Assembly (NCBI RefSeq): GCF_014212495.1
Contig: NZ_JACKZC010000007.1
Location: 124,001-188,000 of the forward strand
Length of the DNA: 64,000 nt
Direction of reading: 5' to 3'
Origin: Pontibacter sp. Tf4
GTDB taxonomy: Bacteria > Bacteroidota > Bacteroidia > Cytophagales > Hymenobacteraceae
The notes beneath the pieces were generated by a model. It searched no databases and had not been told where the DNA came from. It worked only from the letters and a program-made list of their open reading frames with translations. The number at the start of each line of letters is the position of its first letter. Position 1 is the stretch's first letter. This document shows, piece by piece, positions 26,553 to 35,845 of the stretch. Made by a program: the position numbers and the translations under genes.

Positions 26553-26926
26553 AACTGGTAAGTAAAAGTAGGTGCTTATCTAAGCTTTTGAATTTCACTA
26601 AAAATCAGTGGCCAAATACGCAACTATGCAAGTTGCCGAGCGAGAAAGGGTGCAGAAAAGATTTTATAGCCTGTATATACTTTATACTATAAAAATTATA
26701 ATTTTATATCGAGACATAAGCTATATTTACAGGAAAACAAGTATAGCCACTTGCTATATTGGTGAATTATAGTTTAAAACAGGTATAAGAAGATAACCAG
26801 TAAGGTATTATACAATGCCAAGTTATGTTGCTACTTTTTCTGCAATCTGAGATTATGCTTGTATATTTGAGGTGCAGTTGCGTTATACCCTGAACGCGAC
26901 ATTTTTACTACAAAAAGCACACGACT
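26553..26926. other. AT-rich intergenic region between divergent genes
   Basis: This 374-bp region separates the divergent T9SS protein and ybaB. It is AT-rich, with repeated TATACTT/TATACTATA words and TATAGTTT, and no gene is visible. A good -7 element for ybaB lies at 26862-26869. Confidence 0.6.
26862..26869 (+). promoter_or_regulatory. Candidate -7 element upstream of ybaB
   Basis: TATATTTG matches TAnnTTTG exactly, 58 bases before the ybaB start. A T-rich stretch (TTTTTC at 26835) stands near the expected -33 position. Confidence 0.55.
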
Positions 26927-27262
26927 ATGTTTGATATGATGGGCATGATGGGCAAAATGAGAGAAGTCCAGGCCAAACTGAAAGAAGCACAGGAAAATTT
27001 ACAGCACATAACCGTTACTGCCGAGGCTGGCGCCGGACTGGTAAAAGCTACCGTAAACGGCCAGCGCAAGCTCCTGAAGATTGAGATAGACGAATCGATC
27101 CTGAACGTGAACGACCGCGAAATGGTGAACGACTTGGTTGTAGCTGCTGTGAACAATGCCATGCTGACCGCCACCGAACGTGCGCAGGAAGAAATGAAAA
27201 AGAAAACGGACGGCTTGCTGCCTAATATCCCTGGTTTAGATCTCGGCAACTTTGGCTTATAG
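26927..27262 (+). CDS. ybaB: YbaB/EbfC family nucleoid-associated protein
   Basis: YbaB/EbfC proteins are small dimeric DNA-binding proteins associated with the nucleoid. The 111-residue protein starts MFDMMGMMGKMREVQAKLKEA, the typical methionine-rich helical start, then shows the conserved ITVTAEAGAGLVKATVNGQ strand region, DREMVNDLVVAAVNNA and a C-terminal IPGLDLGNFGL tail. In many bacteria it sits beside dnaX and recR; here it overlaps a glycosyltransferase by 11 bp instead. The assignment is good; the DNA target is unknown. Confidence 0.95.
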   Translation: MFDMMGMMGKMREVQAKLKEAQENLQHITVTAEAGAGLVKATVNGQRKLLKIEIDESILNVNDREMVNDLVVAAVNNAMLTATERAQEEMKKKTDGLLPNIPGLDLGNFGL

Positions 27263-28274
27263 TACCAGCCGCACGGCTATTGTTATTCTTAACTGGAACG
27301 GGCAACGCTACCTGCAACAGTTTCTACCGTCGGTATTAGCCAACAGCCCCGGCTGCGAGGTTATAGTGGCTGATAATGCTTCTTCGGATGATTCTATAGT
27401 TTATGTAGAGCAGCATTTTCCGGGGGTACGCATTATCCGGCACGACCAGAACCACGGTTTTTGCGAAGGCTATAACCTGGCGCTACAACAAATTGAGGCA
27501 GATTACTATGTCTTACTGAACTCGGATGTGGAAGTGACGCCGGGGTGGGTAGAACCTATAGTTGCCATGCTGGATGCCGACCAAACTATAGCTGCGGTGC
27601 AACCCAAAATAAACGCACAGCAACACCCCGACTTCTTAGAGCATGCCGGAGCTGCCGGTGGTTTGATCGACACATTGGGTTACCCTTTTTGCCGGGGCCG
27701 TTTGTTTGAAACGATAGAAGAAGACCGCGGGCAGTATAACGATGTGCAGGAGATTTTCTGGGCGACCGGTGCCTGTATGTTTGTAAGAGCCAAACTATAC
27801 CACCAGCTGGGCGGGCTGGAACCTGCTTTTTTTGCGCACATGGAAGAGATTGACCTGTGCTGGCGCGCCAAAAATGCAGGCTACAAAATTATGTATAATG
27901 GCCACAGCCAGGTATACCACGTAGGCGGCGGCACCCTGCACAAATCCAACCCGCGCAAAACGTACCTGAATTTCAGGAACGGGCTTGCCTTGCTTTACAA
28001 GAACTTACCCGGATCGGAGTTGATCCCAACTATAGTATTGCGCATACTGCTGGACTGGCTGGCAGCTTTCAGGATGTTACTGGCAGGACAAACAGCAGAT
28101 GCACGCGCCGTGCTGGATGCCCACGCCGATGTACTGCGCCACAGCAGCTATTGGCGCAAACGCCGTAAAGCCCAGCAACCTAAAGGCAATTTTGCCCGTA
28201 TGGCAGGCGTTTACAAAGGCAGTATTGTGTGGGAATATTTTGTGCGGCAAAAGCGAACCGTGCCGGAACTATAG
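27252..28274 (+). CDS. Family 2 glycosyltransferase
   Basis: The 340-residue GT-A type glycosyltransferase has the opening VILNWNGQRYL segment, the UDP/dTDP-sugar binding ADNASSDDS and LLNSDVEV (the metal-binding DxD region is NSD here), and the GACMFVRAKLYHQLGGLEPAFFAHMEEIDLCWR block that contains the catalytic base. It resembles rhamnosyltransferase-like enzymes of surface polysaccharide synthesis. One weak hydrophobic segment near residues 250-270 may associate it with the membrane. It overlaps ybaB by 11 bp, so both are likely cotranscribed. The acceptor is unknown. Confidence 0.9.
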   Translation: MAYSTSRTAIVILNWNGQRYLQQFLPSVLANSPGCEVIVADNASSDDSIVYVEQHFPGVRIIRHDQNHGFCEGYNLALQQIEADYYVLLNSDVEVTPGWVEPIVAMLDADQTIAAVQPKINAQQHPDFLEHAGAAGGLIDTLGYPFCRGRLFETIEEDRGQYNDVQEIFWATGACMFVRAKLYHQLGGLEPAFFAHMEEIDLCWRAKNAGYKIMYNGHSQVYHVGGGTLHKSNPRKTYLNFRNGLALLYKNLPGSELIPTIVLRILLDWLAAFRMLLAGQTADARAVLDAHADVLRHSSYWRKRRKAQQPKGNFARMAGVYKGSIVWEYFVRQKRTVPEL

Positions 28275-28493
28275 GTCCCAGACGGTGCTACGCTCGCGAC
28301 GAAGACTTTTCTGTACGTTCATCCAGAAGGCCAGCATCAGGTAAATGATCACCGGCGAGCCCATGGTCAGGAAAGAAACATAAATAAAAGACAGGCGAAT
28401 GCTGCTGCTGGCGATGCCAAGCTTTTCGCCCAGCATCGCACACACGCCAAAGGCCTGGGATTCGATAAAGTACTGGATTCGTTTCATGCGCAT
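28269..28493 (-). CDS. PspC domain protein
   Basis: This 74-residue protein is a minimal PspC domain: a short amphipathic start, GVCAMLGEKLGIASSSIRLSF and one long membrane segment (about residues 35-60) followed by a basic tail. PspC-type proteins are linked to the phage-shock envelope stress response, but small Bacteroidota versions are not characterised. Its 3' end overlaps the end of the glycosyltransferase by 6 bp in convergent orientation. Confidence 0.85.
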   Translation of the reverse strand: MRMKRIQYFIESQAFGVCAMLGEKLGIASSSIRLSFIYVSFLTMGSPVIIYLMLAFWMNVQKSLRRERSTVWDL

Positions 28494-28616
28494 TCTTTTA
28501 AGTCTATAAAATTACGGTATTTACTAATTTCATCAAAATAGCCGGGCCTTAATACATAGGTGTAACGGCAAAAACAGGTCCTGAGGTACTTTTACGAACA
28601 AACTTTATATCCAGCT

Positions 28617-30392
28617 ATGCTCTGTTACAAAAAAAATTACGCTACGGCAGTAATCTATAGTCTGCTATTGCTGCTGTTGGCCAGTGGTTGTACCCTGCAA
28701 AAAATGACGCGCCTGGCAAAAAAACAGCACATAACCGTGCAGCCAAACCCGCTGGTAGCCAACGGACAGCTGGTAGAGTTTGAAGTAAAAGCCAGCATGC
28801 CACCCCAGATCGTAAAGGATGGCTACCGCTACAAACTGGACCTGTACTACGAATACGGCGAGCAGCAGCGCGAGCAGGTAGGCGCCCTAAATTTTGAGTT
28901 CGGAGAGTTTTTGTATGAGAACGGCTGGCCAACTATAACCAAACAATTCTCTTTCCCTTATTCGCCTAAAAAGAACAAAGGCACACTGTATGTGCAGGGC
29001 ATGGCCATCAAAAAAGAAACCGACGATGTAAAATACAGCGAACCCAAAGCCATTGCCACCGGCCTGAACACCACGCCCCTGCTGATGGTGCGCAACAACG
29101 AGATTCTGTTTATACCGGACAGTTACGCCAAAGAAGCAGACCAGCCAGCCCAGCTTACCTTTTATTTTGAAGAAGACAACGCCAAACTGCGCAGCCACCT
29201 GGGCTCTAACCTCAGCGTGCTCGACCAGTACATTGCCGATAACGTTGCTACACAGGAAGTAACCGTTACAGCCTCACAGTCGCCGGACGAAGCGGGAGGC
29301 ATGGCCCAGAAGCGCCTCGAAGCCCTGGAGAAATATTACCTTAGTAAAGCAGAAGCTTTAAACTATAACAACAAAAAGATCTCGCTTAAAAAGCTTCCGG
29401 TTAAAGATACCTGGGCGCAGGTAACAGAAAAGATAAAAGCCTCTGCCCTGCCCAAAGCACAGGTGCAGGAAGCACTGACTATAGTTAACAGCAACACATC
29501 AGACAAAGAAAAAGACGCAGCCCTGCATAAAACCGCTGCTTACGAATACCTGCAACTATACGTGTACCCGGGCCTGCGCTACGGTGGTGTAACTATAAAC
29601 TATAACCGCAACCAGAAAGCCGATTACGAACTATACCTGCTGGCCAAACAGATTGCCGAAGAAAAGGCCCCGGCCGATGTACTGACCGAACAGGAACTAC
29701 AGCATGCCGCTACCCTTACGCCACTGTTGGCCGAGAAGAAACAGATCTACGAGGCCGCTGTAAAGACCACCAACAAATGGCCGGCTTACCATAATTTAGG
29801 CAAGGTGTATGTAGAGATGGCCCGCAAAGAGTACCGCCCTAAAGCAAAACAGGCCCTGCTGGCAAAAGCTATCCATAATTTAACCTATGCCGGTTTCCGG
29901 AACCCTACTGCCCCGGTATACTATAGTTTGGCAAGCGCCTACCATGTGCGCGGCGATAAGCTGGAAGCCCTGCAGTACTACGATTATGCCATTAAATTAG
30001 GTGGCAATCCCGATGAGCTGAAACGCATTTTTGCAGACAAAGCTGCTTTGGAAATTGAGATTGGCCAGTTTGACGATGCCATTGAAAGCCTGAAATATGC
30101 CGGTAACACCTACCAGACACAGATGAACCTGGGACTGAGCTACCTGTTGAAAGAGAACTACGAAGGCGCCCGGGAGTTTTATAACAAAGCCCTGGAACTA
30201 CAGCCAAACGATGCGCTGGCCAACTATAGTTTAGCTATTATTGCGGCCCGCACCAAAAACGAGGCGATGCTGACCACACACCTGCGCCAAAGCATAAAAG
30301 CCGATAACAACTATACCTTAAAGGCGATAGAAGATAAGGAATTTGATGCGTACCGCTCAGAGCAGGCTTATAAAGATGCTTTCCGGCCATAA
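28617..30392 (+). CDS. TPR-repeat outer-membrane lipoprotein
   Basis: The 591-residue protein has a lipoprotein signal with the lipobox LASGC (Cys near residue 25) and so is likely an outer-membrane lipoprotein in this phylum. The first 200 residues form a beta-rich domain, the middle is mixed, and the C-terminal third (about residues 385-590) carries tetratricopeptide repeats with A-x-Y-x-x-A-L spacing, as in LASAYHVRGDKLEALQYYDYAIKLG. TPR lipoproteins of this kind often scaffold envelope complexes; the partner is unknown. NYS and TIT codon pairs here again come from AACTATA-type words. Confidence 0.8.
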   Translation: MLCYKKNYATAVIYSLLLLLLASGCTLQKMTRLAKKQHITVQPNPLVANGQLVEFEVKASMPPQIVKDGYRYKLDLYYEYGEQQREQVGALNFEFGEFLYENGWPTITKQFSFPYSPKKNKGTLYVQGMAIKKETDDVKYSEPKAIATGLNTTPLLMVRNNEILFIPDSYAKEADQPAQLTFYFEEDNAKLRSHLGSNLSVLDQYIADNVATQEVTVTASQSPDEAGGMAQKRLEALEKYYLSKAEALNYNNKKISLKKLPVKDTWAQVTEKIKASALPKAQVQEALTIVNSNTSDKEKDAALHKTAAYEYLQLYVYPGLRYGGVTINYNRNQKADYELYLLAKQIAEEKAPADVLTEQELQHAATLTPLLAEKKQIYEAAVKTTNKWPAYHNLGKVYVEMARKEYRPKAKQALLAKAIHNLTYAGFRNPTAPVYYSLASAYHVRGDKLEALQYYDYAIKLGGNPDELKRIFADKAALEIEIGQFDDAIESLKYAGNTYQTQMNLGLSYLLKENYEGAREFYNKALELQPNDALANYSLAIIAARTKNEAMLTTHLRQSIKADNNYTLKAIEDKEFDAYRSEQAYKDAFRP

Positions 30393-30407
30393 CTCAATAT
30401 AAATGCC

Positions 30408-30437
30408 TTGTAAATTGGCAGGTTTATCTTAATTTTA
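30408..30437 (+). promoter_or_regulatory. Promoter of pdhB (TTG-N19-TAATTTTA)
   Basis: TTG at 30408-30410 is followed after exactly 19 bases by TAATTTTA at 30430-30437, matching the Bacteroidota consensus TTG-N19-TAnnTTTG except for the last base. The start codon is 28 bases further on. Confidence 0.65.
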
Positions 30438-30465
30438 CCCGCTGAACGAGAATATAACATCTGAT

Positions 30466-31449
30466 ATGCGTACTATACAGTTTAGAGAAGCCCTGCGCGA
30501 AGCCATGTCGGAAGAAATGCGCCGCGATAAGAGCGTGTTTCTGATGGGTGAAGAAGTAGCAGAATACAATGGTGCTTACAAAGTTAGCCAGGGCATGCTG
30601 GACGAATTCGGTCCGGAACGAGTAATTGATACACCGATCGCCGAGCTTGGTTTTGCCGGTATAGGTGTGGGTGCTTCCATGAACGGCCTGCGCCCGATCA
30701 TCGAGTTCATGACCTTTAACTTCTCGCTGGTTGCTATTGACCAGGTGATCAACTCTGCGGCTAAAATGATGTCGATGTCAGGTGGCCAGTATGGTTGCCC
30801 GATCGTATTCCGTGGCCCAACTGGTAGCGCCGGTATGTTGTCGTCGCAGCACTCGCAGAACTTCGAGAACTGGTATGCCAATACGCCGGGTCTGAAGGTT
30901 GTTGTGCCATCTAACCCTTACGATGCAAAAGGCCTCATGAAGTCTGCCATCCGCGATAACGACCCGGTTATCTTTATGGAGTCGGAGCAGATGTACGGCG
31001 ACAAAGGCGAAGTGCCTGAAGAAGAATACCTGATCCCGATCGGTGTGGCTGATATCAAGCGCGAAGGTACGGACGTAACGATCGTTTCTTTCGGTAAGAT
31101 GATGAAAGTGGCGCTTGCTGCTGCCGAAGAATTAGCTAAAGATGGCGTAAACGCCGAGGTTATCGATCTGCGCACTGTTCGCCCTATCGACTATAAAACA
31201 TTGGTTGAGTCTGTGAAAAAGACAAACCGCATGGTGGTAGTGGAAGAAGCATGGCCACTTGCCTCTATCTCTTCTGAACTGGCTTACCACATCCAGAGCA
31301 ACGCGTTCGATTACATGGATGCTCCGGTAAAACGTGTTACCTGCCGCGACGTTCCGCTTCCGTATGCGCCAACGCTTATCGAGGCATCGCTGCCAAACGT
31401 AGCGCGCACTATTGAAGCCGTAAAACAAGTAATGTATACAAAAGCTTAA
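30466..31449 (+). CDS. pdhB: Pyruvate dehydrogenase E1 component subunit beta
   Basis: This is the beta subunit of the thiamine-diphosphate-dependent E1 of the pyruvate dehydrogenase complex, which converts pyruvate to acetyl-CoA with E2 and E3. The 327-residue protein has the transketolase pyrimidine-binding domain with [36 protein letters not shown] and [17 protein letters not shown], and the C-terminal domain with the [14 protein letters not shown] segment. The alpha subunit, E2 and E3 genes are not adjacent, an arrangement found in many Bacteroidota. A promoter lies just upstream. Confidence 0.95.
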   Translation: MRTIQFREALREAMSEEMRRDKSVFLMGEEVAEYNGAYKVSQGMLDEFGPERVIDTPIAELGFAGIGVGASMNGLRPIIEFMTFNFSLVAIDQVINSAAKMMSMSGGQYGCPIVFRGPTGSAGMLSSQHSQNFENWYANTPGLKVVVPSNPYDAKGLMKSAIRDNDPVIFMESEQMYGDKGEVPEEEYLIPIGVADIKREGTDVTIVSFGKMMKVALAAAEELAKDGVNAEVIDLRTVRPIDYKTLVESVKKTNRMVVVEEAWPLASISSELAYHIQSNAFDYMDAPVKRVTCRDVPLPYAPTLIEASLPNVARTIEAVKQVMYTKA

Positions 31450-31472
31450 TTGCTTTAAACCCTAAATAAGAG

Positions 31473-31497
31473 AAGGCGACTTATAACGAGTCGCCTT
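31473..31497. terminator. Terminator after pdhB
   Basis: AAGGCGACT (31473-31481) and AGTCGCCTT (31489-31497) form a perfect 9-bp stem followed by TTTTTCTTTTT. It overlaps the stop codon end of the convergent BrkB-type gene. Confidence 0.85.
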
Positions 31498-32437
31498 TTT
31501 CTTTTTCCTTCACTTCTACTTTGCCGGTGTCGGTATCAATCTCCACTTCTTTTTTTTTAACCTTTACGGCGGTGTCTTCGGGTTCTATCGTTTTATCATG
31601 CGCTTTGGAGTATACCTGCGTAAACTCTGCCCCGAACAGGAAAATAACCGCCGTATAGTATACCCACACCAGTATCAGCACCAATGAACCGGCAGCGCCA
31701 TAGGTATCGGCCAGCGGGTCGTGCTGAAAGTAAATGTTGAGAACGTATTTGCCCAACACAAACAGGATAGCCGTCACAAATGCCCCTACCCATACATTTT
31801 TCCAGCGAATTTTGGCATCAGGCAGCACGCGGTAAATAGCCGCAAAAATAACCGTACTGATCAGGATGGAAACCAGGATGTTGCCAATTGTTATAAGGTA
31901 AATAGCAACACCTGAGAATGCCTGGCGCAGGAAACCATACACGATCCCCAGCGCGACATCAATAGACAAAGAGACCAGCAACAGGAAGCCCATACTGATA
32001 ACCATGGCCAGCGACAGTACCCGCCCTATCAGCAGTTTCAGCCAGCCTTTTTCAATCTTGGCCTTTACTTCCCACATGGCATTCAGTGAATCCTGGAGGG
32101 CTACGAAAACAGTAGTGGCCGAAAAGATCATGGTGGCTACCCCAACTATAGTTCCGATGGTACTGGCATCTGAAATAGCGGCGTTCTCGATAATGCTCTG
32201 GAACTGTTCGGCACTGCTGCGTCCCACAATGCCGCCCAACTGGTTCACGACTTCCCCTTTCACGGCTTCCTGCCCGAACACTGCCCCGGCAATACGAATG
32301 GTAATGATCAGCACCGCCGGCAGCGAGAAGATGGTGTAAAATCCAATAATGGCCGCATAATCCAGCGGATTGTCGTCTACAAACTCTTTAAAGGTCTGTT
32401 TGGTGATCTGCCACGTAGAGGCAACTCGTTTGTTCAT
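31481..32437 (-). CDS. YihY/BrkB family membrane protein
   Basis: The 318-residue integral membrane protein has six predicted membrane segments (the first near residues 31-52) and the family pattern: an FxxDNPLDYAAIIGFYTIFSLPAVL start, an N-terminal periplasmic region, DSLNAMWEVK and a GAAGSLVLILVWVYYTAVIFLFGAEFTQVYS end. The C-terminal tail (residues about 275-318) is a highly charged K/E/D-rich extension. Members were once annotated as ribonuclease BN, which is not correct. The function is unknown, probably transport or envelope integrity. Confidence 0.88.
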   Translation of the reverse strand: MNKRVASTWQITKQTFKEFVDDNPLDYAAIIGFYTIFSLPAVLIITIRIAGAVFGQEAVKGEVVNQLGGIVGRSSAEQFQSIIENAAISDASTIGTIVGVATMIFSATTVFVALQDSLNAMWEVKAKIEKGWLKLLIGRVLSLAMVISMGFLLLVSLSIDVALGIVYGFLRQAFSGVAIYLITIGNILVSILISTVIFAAIYRVLPDAKIRWKNVWVGAFVTAILFVLGKYVLNIYFQHDPLADTYGAAGSLVLILVWVYYTAVIFLFGAEFTQVYSKAHDKTIEPEDTAVKVKKKEVEIDTDTGKVEVKEKEKGDSL

Positions 32438-33037
32438 TTACTTATAGCTATAGTTGCAACAACTGTAGTTTGGCCAAAACCAGCTATAGGTACGGAGAAT
32501 TATAGTTTGTTGATGTGTTGAGATGGTGCTATAGTTGCCTTCATCCTCTTTGCTCCCCACTCTGCTCTTTCGGATTTGCAATTCGAAAGTATAGTTGCTG
32601 CGGATTTGTAATCCGCTTTACAGAGGCATTAGCTACTGGCAGGAAAGCGGATTACAAATCCGCGGGGTAAGGTAGTTCCGGATTGCAAATCCAGAACAGC
32701 AGGTTGTGGGAACTTTTGTGAAGGTAAACTATAGTTTGTGAACACGCCGATTACAAATTTTGCTCTTTTGGACTTCTTAGTTCGAAAGCCTTCAGCGGGG
32801 GATTTCCTAATCCCCCTGTTCCTGTATACGCGGATTAGGAAATCCGCATCAGAGATAGTTCCGGACAAGGATGTCCGGAACAGCTAAAGGGAACTATAGT
32901 TTCGCCAGTTACAAACTGGCCCCATTTACGGCCACAAGTTGTGCTGACACTAAACTTGCGGCTTATCTAAGCATTCAAGCGGCCAGAGGCCGTGTGTAGC
33001 TCACACTCGCGGGACGCGAGCGAGGGCAGAGATTAAT
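32438..33037. repeat. 600-bp array of distinct short hairpins
   Basis: No gene is credible in this region. It holds a series of perfect small inverted repeats of one design: GCGGATTTGTAATCCGC (32600-32616), its reverse GCGGATTACAAATCCGC (32647-32663), GGATTGCAAATCC (32680-32692), a GGGGATTTCCTAATCCCC hairpin (about 32797-32814), GCGGATTAGGAAATCCGC (32830-32847), GTTCCGGAC...GTCCGGAAC (32858-32881), GCCAGTTACAAACTGGC (32904-32920) and ACTCGCGGGACGCGAGCGAG (33005-33024). A short open frame on the minus strand (32629-32868) is an artefact of these repeats. Confidence 0.8.
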
Positions 33038-33649
33038 TTACATTGATTTCAACGCTTTTAAACGATTCCATTCCTCCTGTTTTGAAAGACACAGAATATC
33101 AACTGTTTGGAGGTAGCTTATTTTATCGTTCAAGTAGTAGTGAAGAATAATATCTTCAATCTCTCTGAACTCGCAAGCGCTTAGCTGCAGGAATTTGGTT
33201 TTTATAGTTGTGCCATTGCTTAAAATCAGCTTCAACTTATTATCAACTCCCCTTGACAAGGTGTTCTCAAAGTAATTATCAAGTCCTCTATCCCATTTTT
33301 CAAGGCCAAGCCAGTCTCCAGCTTCAATCTCTATCTTACTTATCTCAGATAAAGCAAATTGCTGATCTGCTATCATAATCGCGTCCTTTTCAAATACTAT
33401 AACTCCTTGTAGCTTTCCTTTAAGTGGTCTGAATTTATTTGTTACTAATACACTTTTACCAATAAAATAAATGTATGGTAGAAGAATAGCAAACGCTAAG
33501 GCCTGGAGCACCGGATCTGTTCCCGGAATAAGAAATACAAACTTCAGAACAAGTACCAAACAAATAACAGCTACTATAAAAGCATAGCTCATGTAGGTAT
33601 TAGTCCAGTAAAAGGTAGCTGGTTTAAAAATAGAAAAGCTTTTTGCCAC
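33038..33649 (-). CDS. Two-TM protein with PH-like domain, unknown function
   Basis: I do not recognise this 203-residue protein. It has two membrane segments (about residues 21-43 and 50-68) and then a soluble region beginning GVIVFEKDAIMIADQQFALSEI, which looks like the first strands of a bacterial PH-like (bPH) domain, ending in a helical K/R-rich tail. The gene is clearly AT-richer than neighbours and lacks the frequent AACTATAG words, which suggests recent acquisition. It is preceded by the array of hairpins at its 3' side. Confidence 0.65.
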   Translation of the reverse strand: MAKSFSIFKPATFYWTNTYMSYAFIVAVICLVLVLKFVFLIPGTDPVLQALAFAILLPYIYFIGKSVLVTNKFRPLKGKLQGVIVFEKDAIMIADQQFALSEISKIEIEAGDWLGLEKWDRGLDNYFENTLSRGVDNKLKLILSNGTTIKTKFLQLSACEFREIEDIILHYYLNDKISYLQTVDILCLSKQEEWNRLKALKSM

Positions 33650-33678
33650 TTGTGAGCCCTTTAAACTATAGTTAACCC

Positions 33679-34392
33679 CTACCCTAACAACACCAGCTTG
33701 GCCAGGTAATTTCCATTTTCGCCTTCGTAGAGCACTTCAAAACTATAGCCGTGTTCTTCGGCGTATTGCTCCAGTAGGCCGGCATCTATAAACAGCCACT
33801 TAAATTTGCCGCTCTCGTGGGTTTTGTACTTCATGTTGTACTCCACTTCGCCATAGTACCCAGCGTTCAGGTCCAGCAGCACAGAGCCGTCTTCCTGCTC
33901 GTACATGTACAGGATATCCGACGACTCCAGCAGAATCTGGCCGCCCGGGTTCAGGATCGTTTTAGTGTGTACCAGGAACTTGTAAAGTCCGAACAGGTCG
34001 CCCACTATCCCAATGCCGTTCATCAGCATCAGTAGTGTATCATATTTCTGATCTTTCAGGGTATGTACATCAGCCAGCAGCACGTTTTCGACCCCACGCT
34101 GCTGCATGGCAGCCACAGCGCCCTCCGATATATCGATGGCCGTAACAGGCAGGCCGCGTTCCTGTAGCAGTAAACTATGGCAACCGGCACCGGCCCCCAC
34201 ATCCAGCACATGCCCACGACACTCCTGCAGGGCTATTGTTTCCAGTTCAGGCATTTCTTCTTCCTGCCTGAACAGGTAATCAACAGGTATCACATCGTCT
34301 TCAGCTATGTTGCAGGCCACCGTAATTGTTCCGTTCTTTTTGCCTTTCAGGTAATCCTGTATCGCCGCTCCGATTGGGTCGTTTTTGATCAT
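33679..34392 (-). CDS. Class I SAM-dependent methyltransferase
   Basis: The 237-residue soluble protein has the Rossmann methyltransferase motif I GHVLDVGAGAGCHSLLL (about residues 61-77), motif II with VTAIDISEGAVAAM, and a following NVLLADVHTL acidic post-II region. The C-terminal beta region, with FKWLFIDAGLLEQYAEEHGY, is unspecific. The methyl acceptor cannot be told from sequence. It is transcribed divergently from the DinB-family gene and is followed by the unknown two-TM gene. Confidence 0.85.
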   Translation of the reverse strand: MIKNDPIGAAIQDYLKGKKNGTITVACNIAEDDVIPVDYLFRQEEEMPELETIALQECRGHVLDVGAGAGCHSLLLQERGLPVTAIDISEGAVAAMQQRGVENVLLADVHTLKDQKYDTLLMLMNGIGIVGDLFGLYKFLVHTKTILNPGGQILLESSDILYMYEQEDGSVLLDLNAGYYGEVEYNMKYKTHESGKFKWLFIDAGLLEQYAEEHGYSFEVLYEGENGNYLAKLVLLG

Positions 34393-34593
34393 AAGTAATT
34401 ATTGCAAGATGCGAAGTTCGTAAGAATTTTGATTTTTAGAAACACTTTATTGAACATTCCTAATTATAGTTAGGCGCTAATACACTACTACACTTCTTAA
34501 TATCAACCGTTTACCATTAAACAAGGCAGGTACGCTGTTGCATTTAACTAAAAAATATGTAGATTTAGAGCGCGCTACCAAATTTTACTTTTT

Positions 34594-35166
34594 ATGAGTT
34601 CAGCAGTTTTTAGCCCCGTTCTGTTTATGAATCCGAAACTGGAAGTTAAGTATTTATACCTTGAGAAGTCGAGAAACAAGCTGTTAAAAGACCTGCAAAG
34701 TTTAGATGATACGTTGCTGAACACACCTCCGGCTGAAGGAAAATGGTCGATCGGCCAGATTGTGGCGCACCTGCTGCAGGTAGAACAGGCTACCATCAGC
34801 TACATTCAGCGCAAGATACAACAGGAAGAGGAACTGCACACGGCCTCGGTACGAAACAAACTATACGCCCTGTTGCTGAAACTGGCCCTGAACTCCGGCA
34901 TGAAATTTAAAGCCCCGGCTGTGGTTGCCACTGTACCCGATGAGGTAGACCTGGGCAAACTGCACCAGCAATGGGACGACACCCGCTACAAACTCGAAGA
35001 CCTGCTGACCGAACTCCCTCCTGCCCTGCTGTATAAATGCGTTTTCAGGCATCCGTATGCCGGTATGCTGAGCATCGGGCAAACCCTTACTTTCTTGCAG
35101 GACCATTTTAACCACCACCTGCACCAGATAAACCACATCCGGCATCACCTCGAAAAGTCAGCTTAA
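34594..35166 (+). CDS. DinB/DUF664-like family protein
   Basis: This 190-residue protein matches the DinB (YfiT-like) four-helix bundle superfamily: the N-terminal helix around LYLEKSRNKLLKDLQSL, then WSIGQIVAHLLQVEQATISYI, and a C-terminal HFNHHLHQINHIRHHL that would provide two of the three metal-binding histidines. In other Firmicutes and Bacteroidota such proteins are thiol- or metal-dependent transferases, but function is not established for this one. An alternative start at residue 12 (34627) would give 179 residues. Confidence 0.82.
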   Translation: MSSAVFSPVLFMNPKLEVKYLYLEKSRNKLLKDLQSLDDTLLNTPPAEGKWSIGQIVAHLLQVEQATISYIQRKIQQEEELHTASVRNKLYALLLKLALNSGMKFKAPAVVATVPDEVDLGKLHQQWDDTRYKLEDLLTELPPALLYKCVFRHPYAGMLSIGQTLTFLQDHFNHHLHQINHIRHHLEKSA

Positions 35167-35225
35167 CGCCACTAAACTACAGGCTGCCACGTAACAGCAA
35201 TAGGTTAAACTATAGTTTGTTACAG

Positions 35226-35831
35226 ATGCTTCCAGAAGATCTTCCGGTATTTATGGGTGTGGATTACGGCGCCAAGCTGGCCGGCACCACGGCAGCAGCC
35301 ATGCTGCAACACGGCACTCTGCACCTGAAGCAAAGCCACCGCGGCCAGGATGCCGATGATTTTTTACTGCAGCTGATACAGGAACAAAAGCCTGCTATCG
35401 TTTTTATGGATGCGCCCCTCACACTACCAAAAGTTTACAGCCAGTCTCCTTACACATCCGGTTCCGATTTCTTTTACCGCACCTGCGACCGCGAAGTACA
35501 GGCCATGTCGCCACTGTTTATTGGAGGCCTTACAGCCCGGGCTATAAGGCTGCGCACTATAGCAGCGGAGCGCGGCATCAGCATGCTGGAAACTTACCCG
35601 AGCCAACTGGCGCATTTGCTGCTGCCTCATAACCGGGGCTACAAAAAAGACCCGGCCGCCTTACCGGAATTTACCCGGCTGTTGCAGCAACAGCTCCCGT
35701 TCGCTCTTGCCCGTCAGCCCGAAAACTGGCACCAGTTCGATGCGCTGCTGGCCTGGCTAAGCGGTTATCGCCATTTAAACGGACAAGCCATACTTTACGG
35801 CGACGCACACGAAGGCCGGATTATAGTTTAA
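35226..35831 (+). CDS. DUF429-like predicted nuclease (RNase H fold)
   Basis: The 201-residue protein looks like a DUF429 family member: an opening GVDYGAKLAGTTAA segment with the first RNase H-like acidic residue, AIVFMDAPLTLPK with a second Asp, and a C-terminal FDALLAWLSGYRHLNG segment with a further Asp. DUF429 proteins are predicted RNase H-fold nucleases of unknown target. I prefer the ATG at 35226 over the TTG at 35217. No neighbour gives a clue to its role. Confidence 0.7.
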   Translation: MLPEDLPVFMGVDYGAKLAGTTAAAMLQHGTLHLKQSHRGQDADDFLLQLIQEQKPAIVFMDAPLTLPKVYSQSPYTSGSDFFYRTCDREVQAMSPLFIGGLTARAIRLRTIAAERGISMLETYPSQLAHLLLPHNRGYKKDPAALPEFTRLLQQQLPFALARQPENWHQFDALLAWLSGYRHLNGQAILYGDAHEGRIIV

Positions 35832-35845
35832 AACTATAGTTCACG

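Noticed and set aside
32629..32868. Short minus-strand ORF (79 aa)
   Set aside because: It lies wholly in the hairpin array and its residues mirror the repeats; there is no family resemblance.
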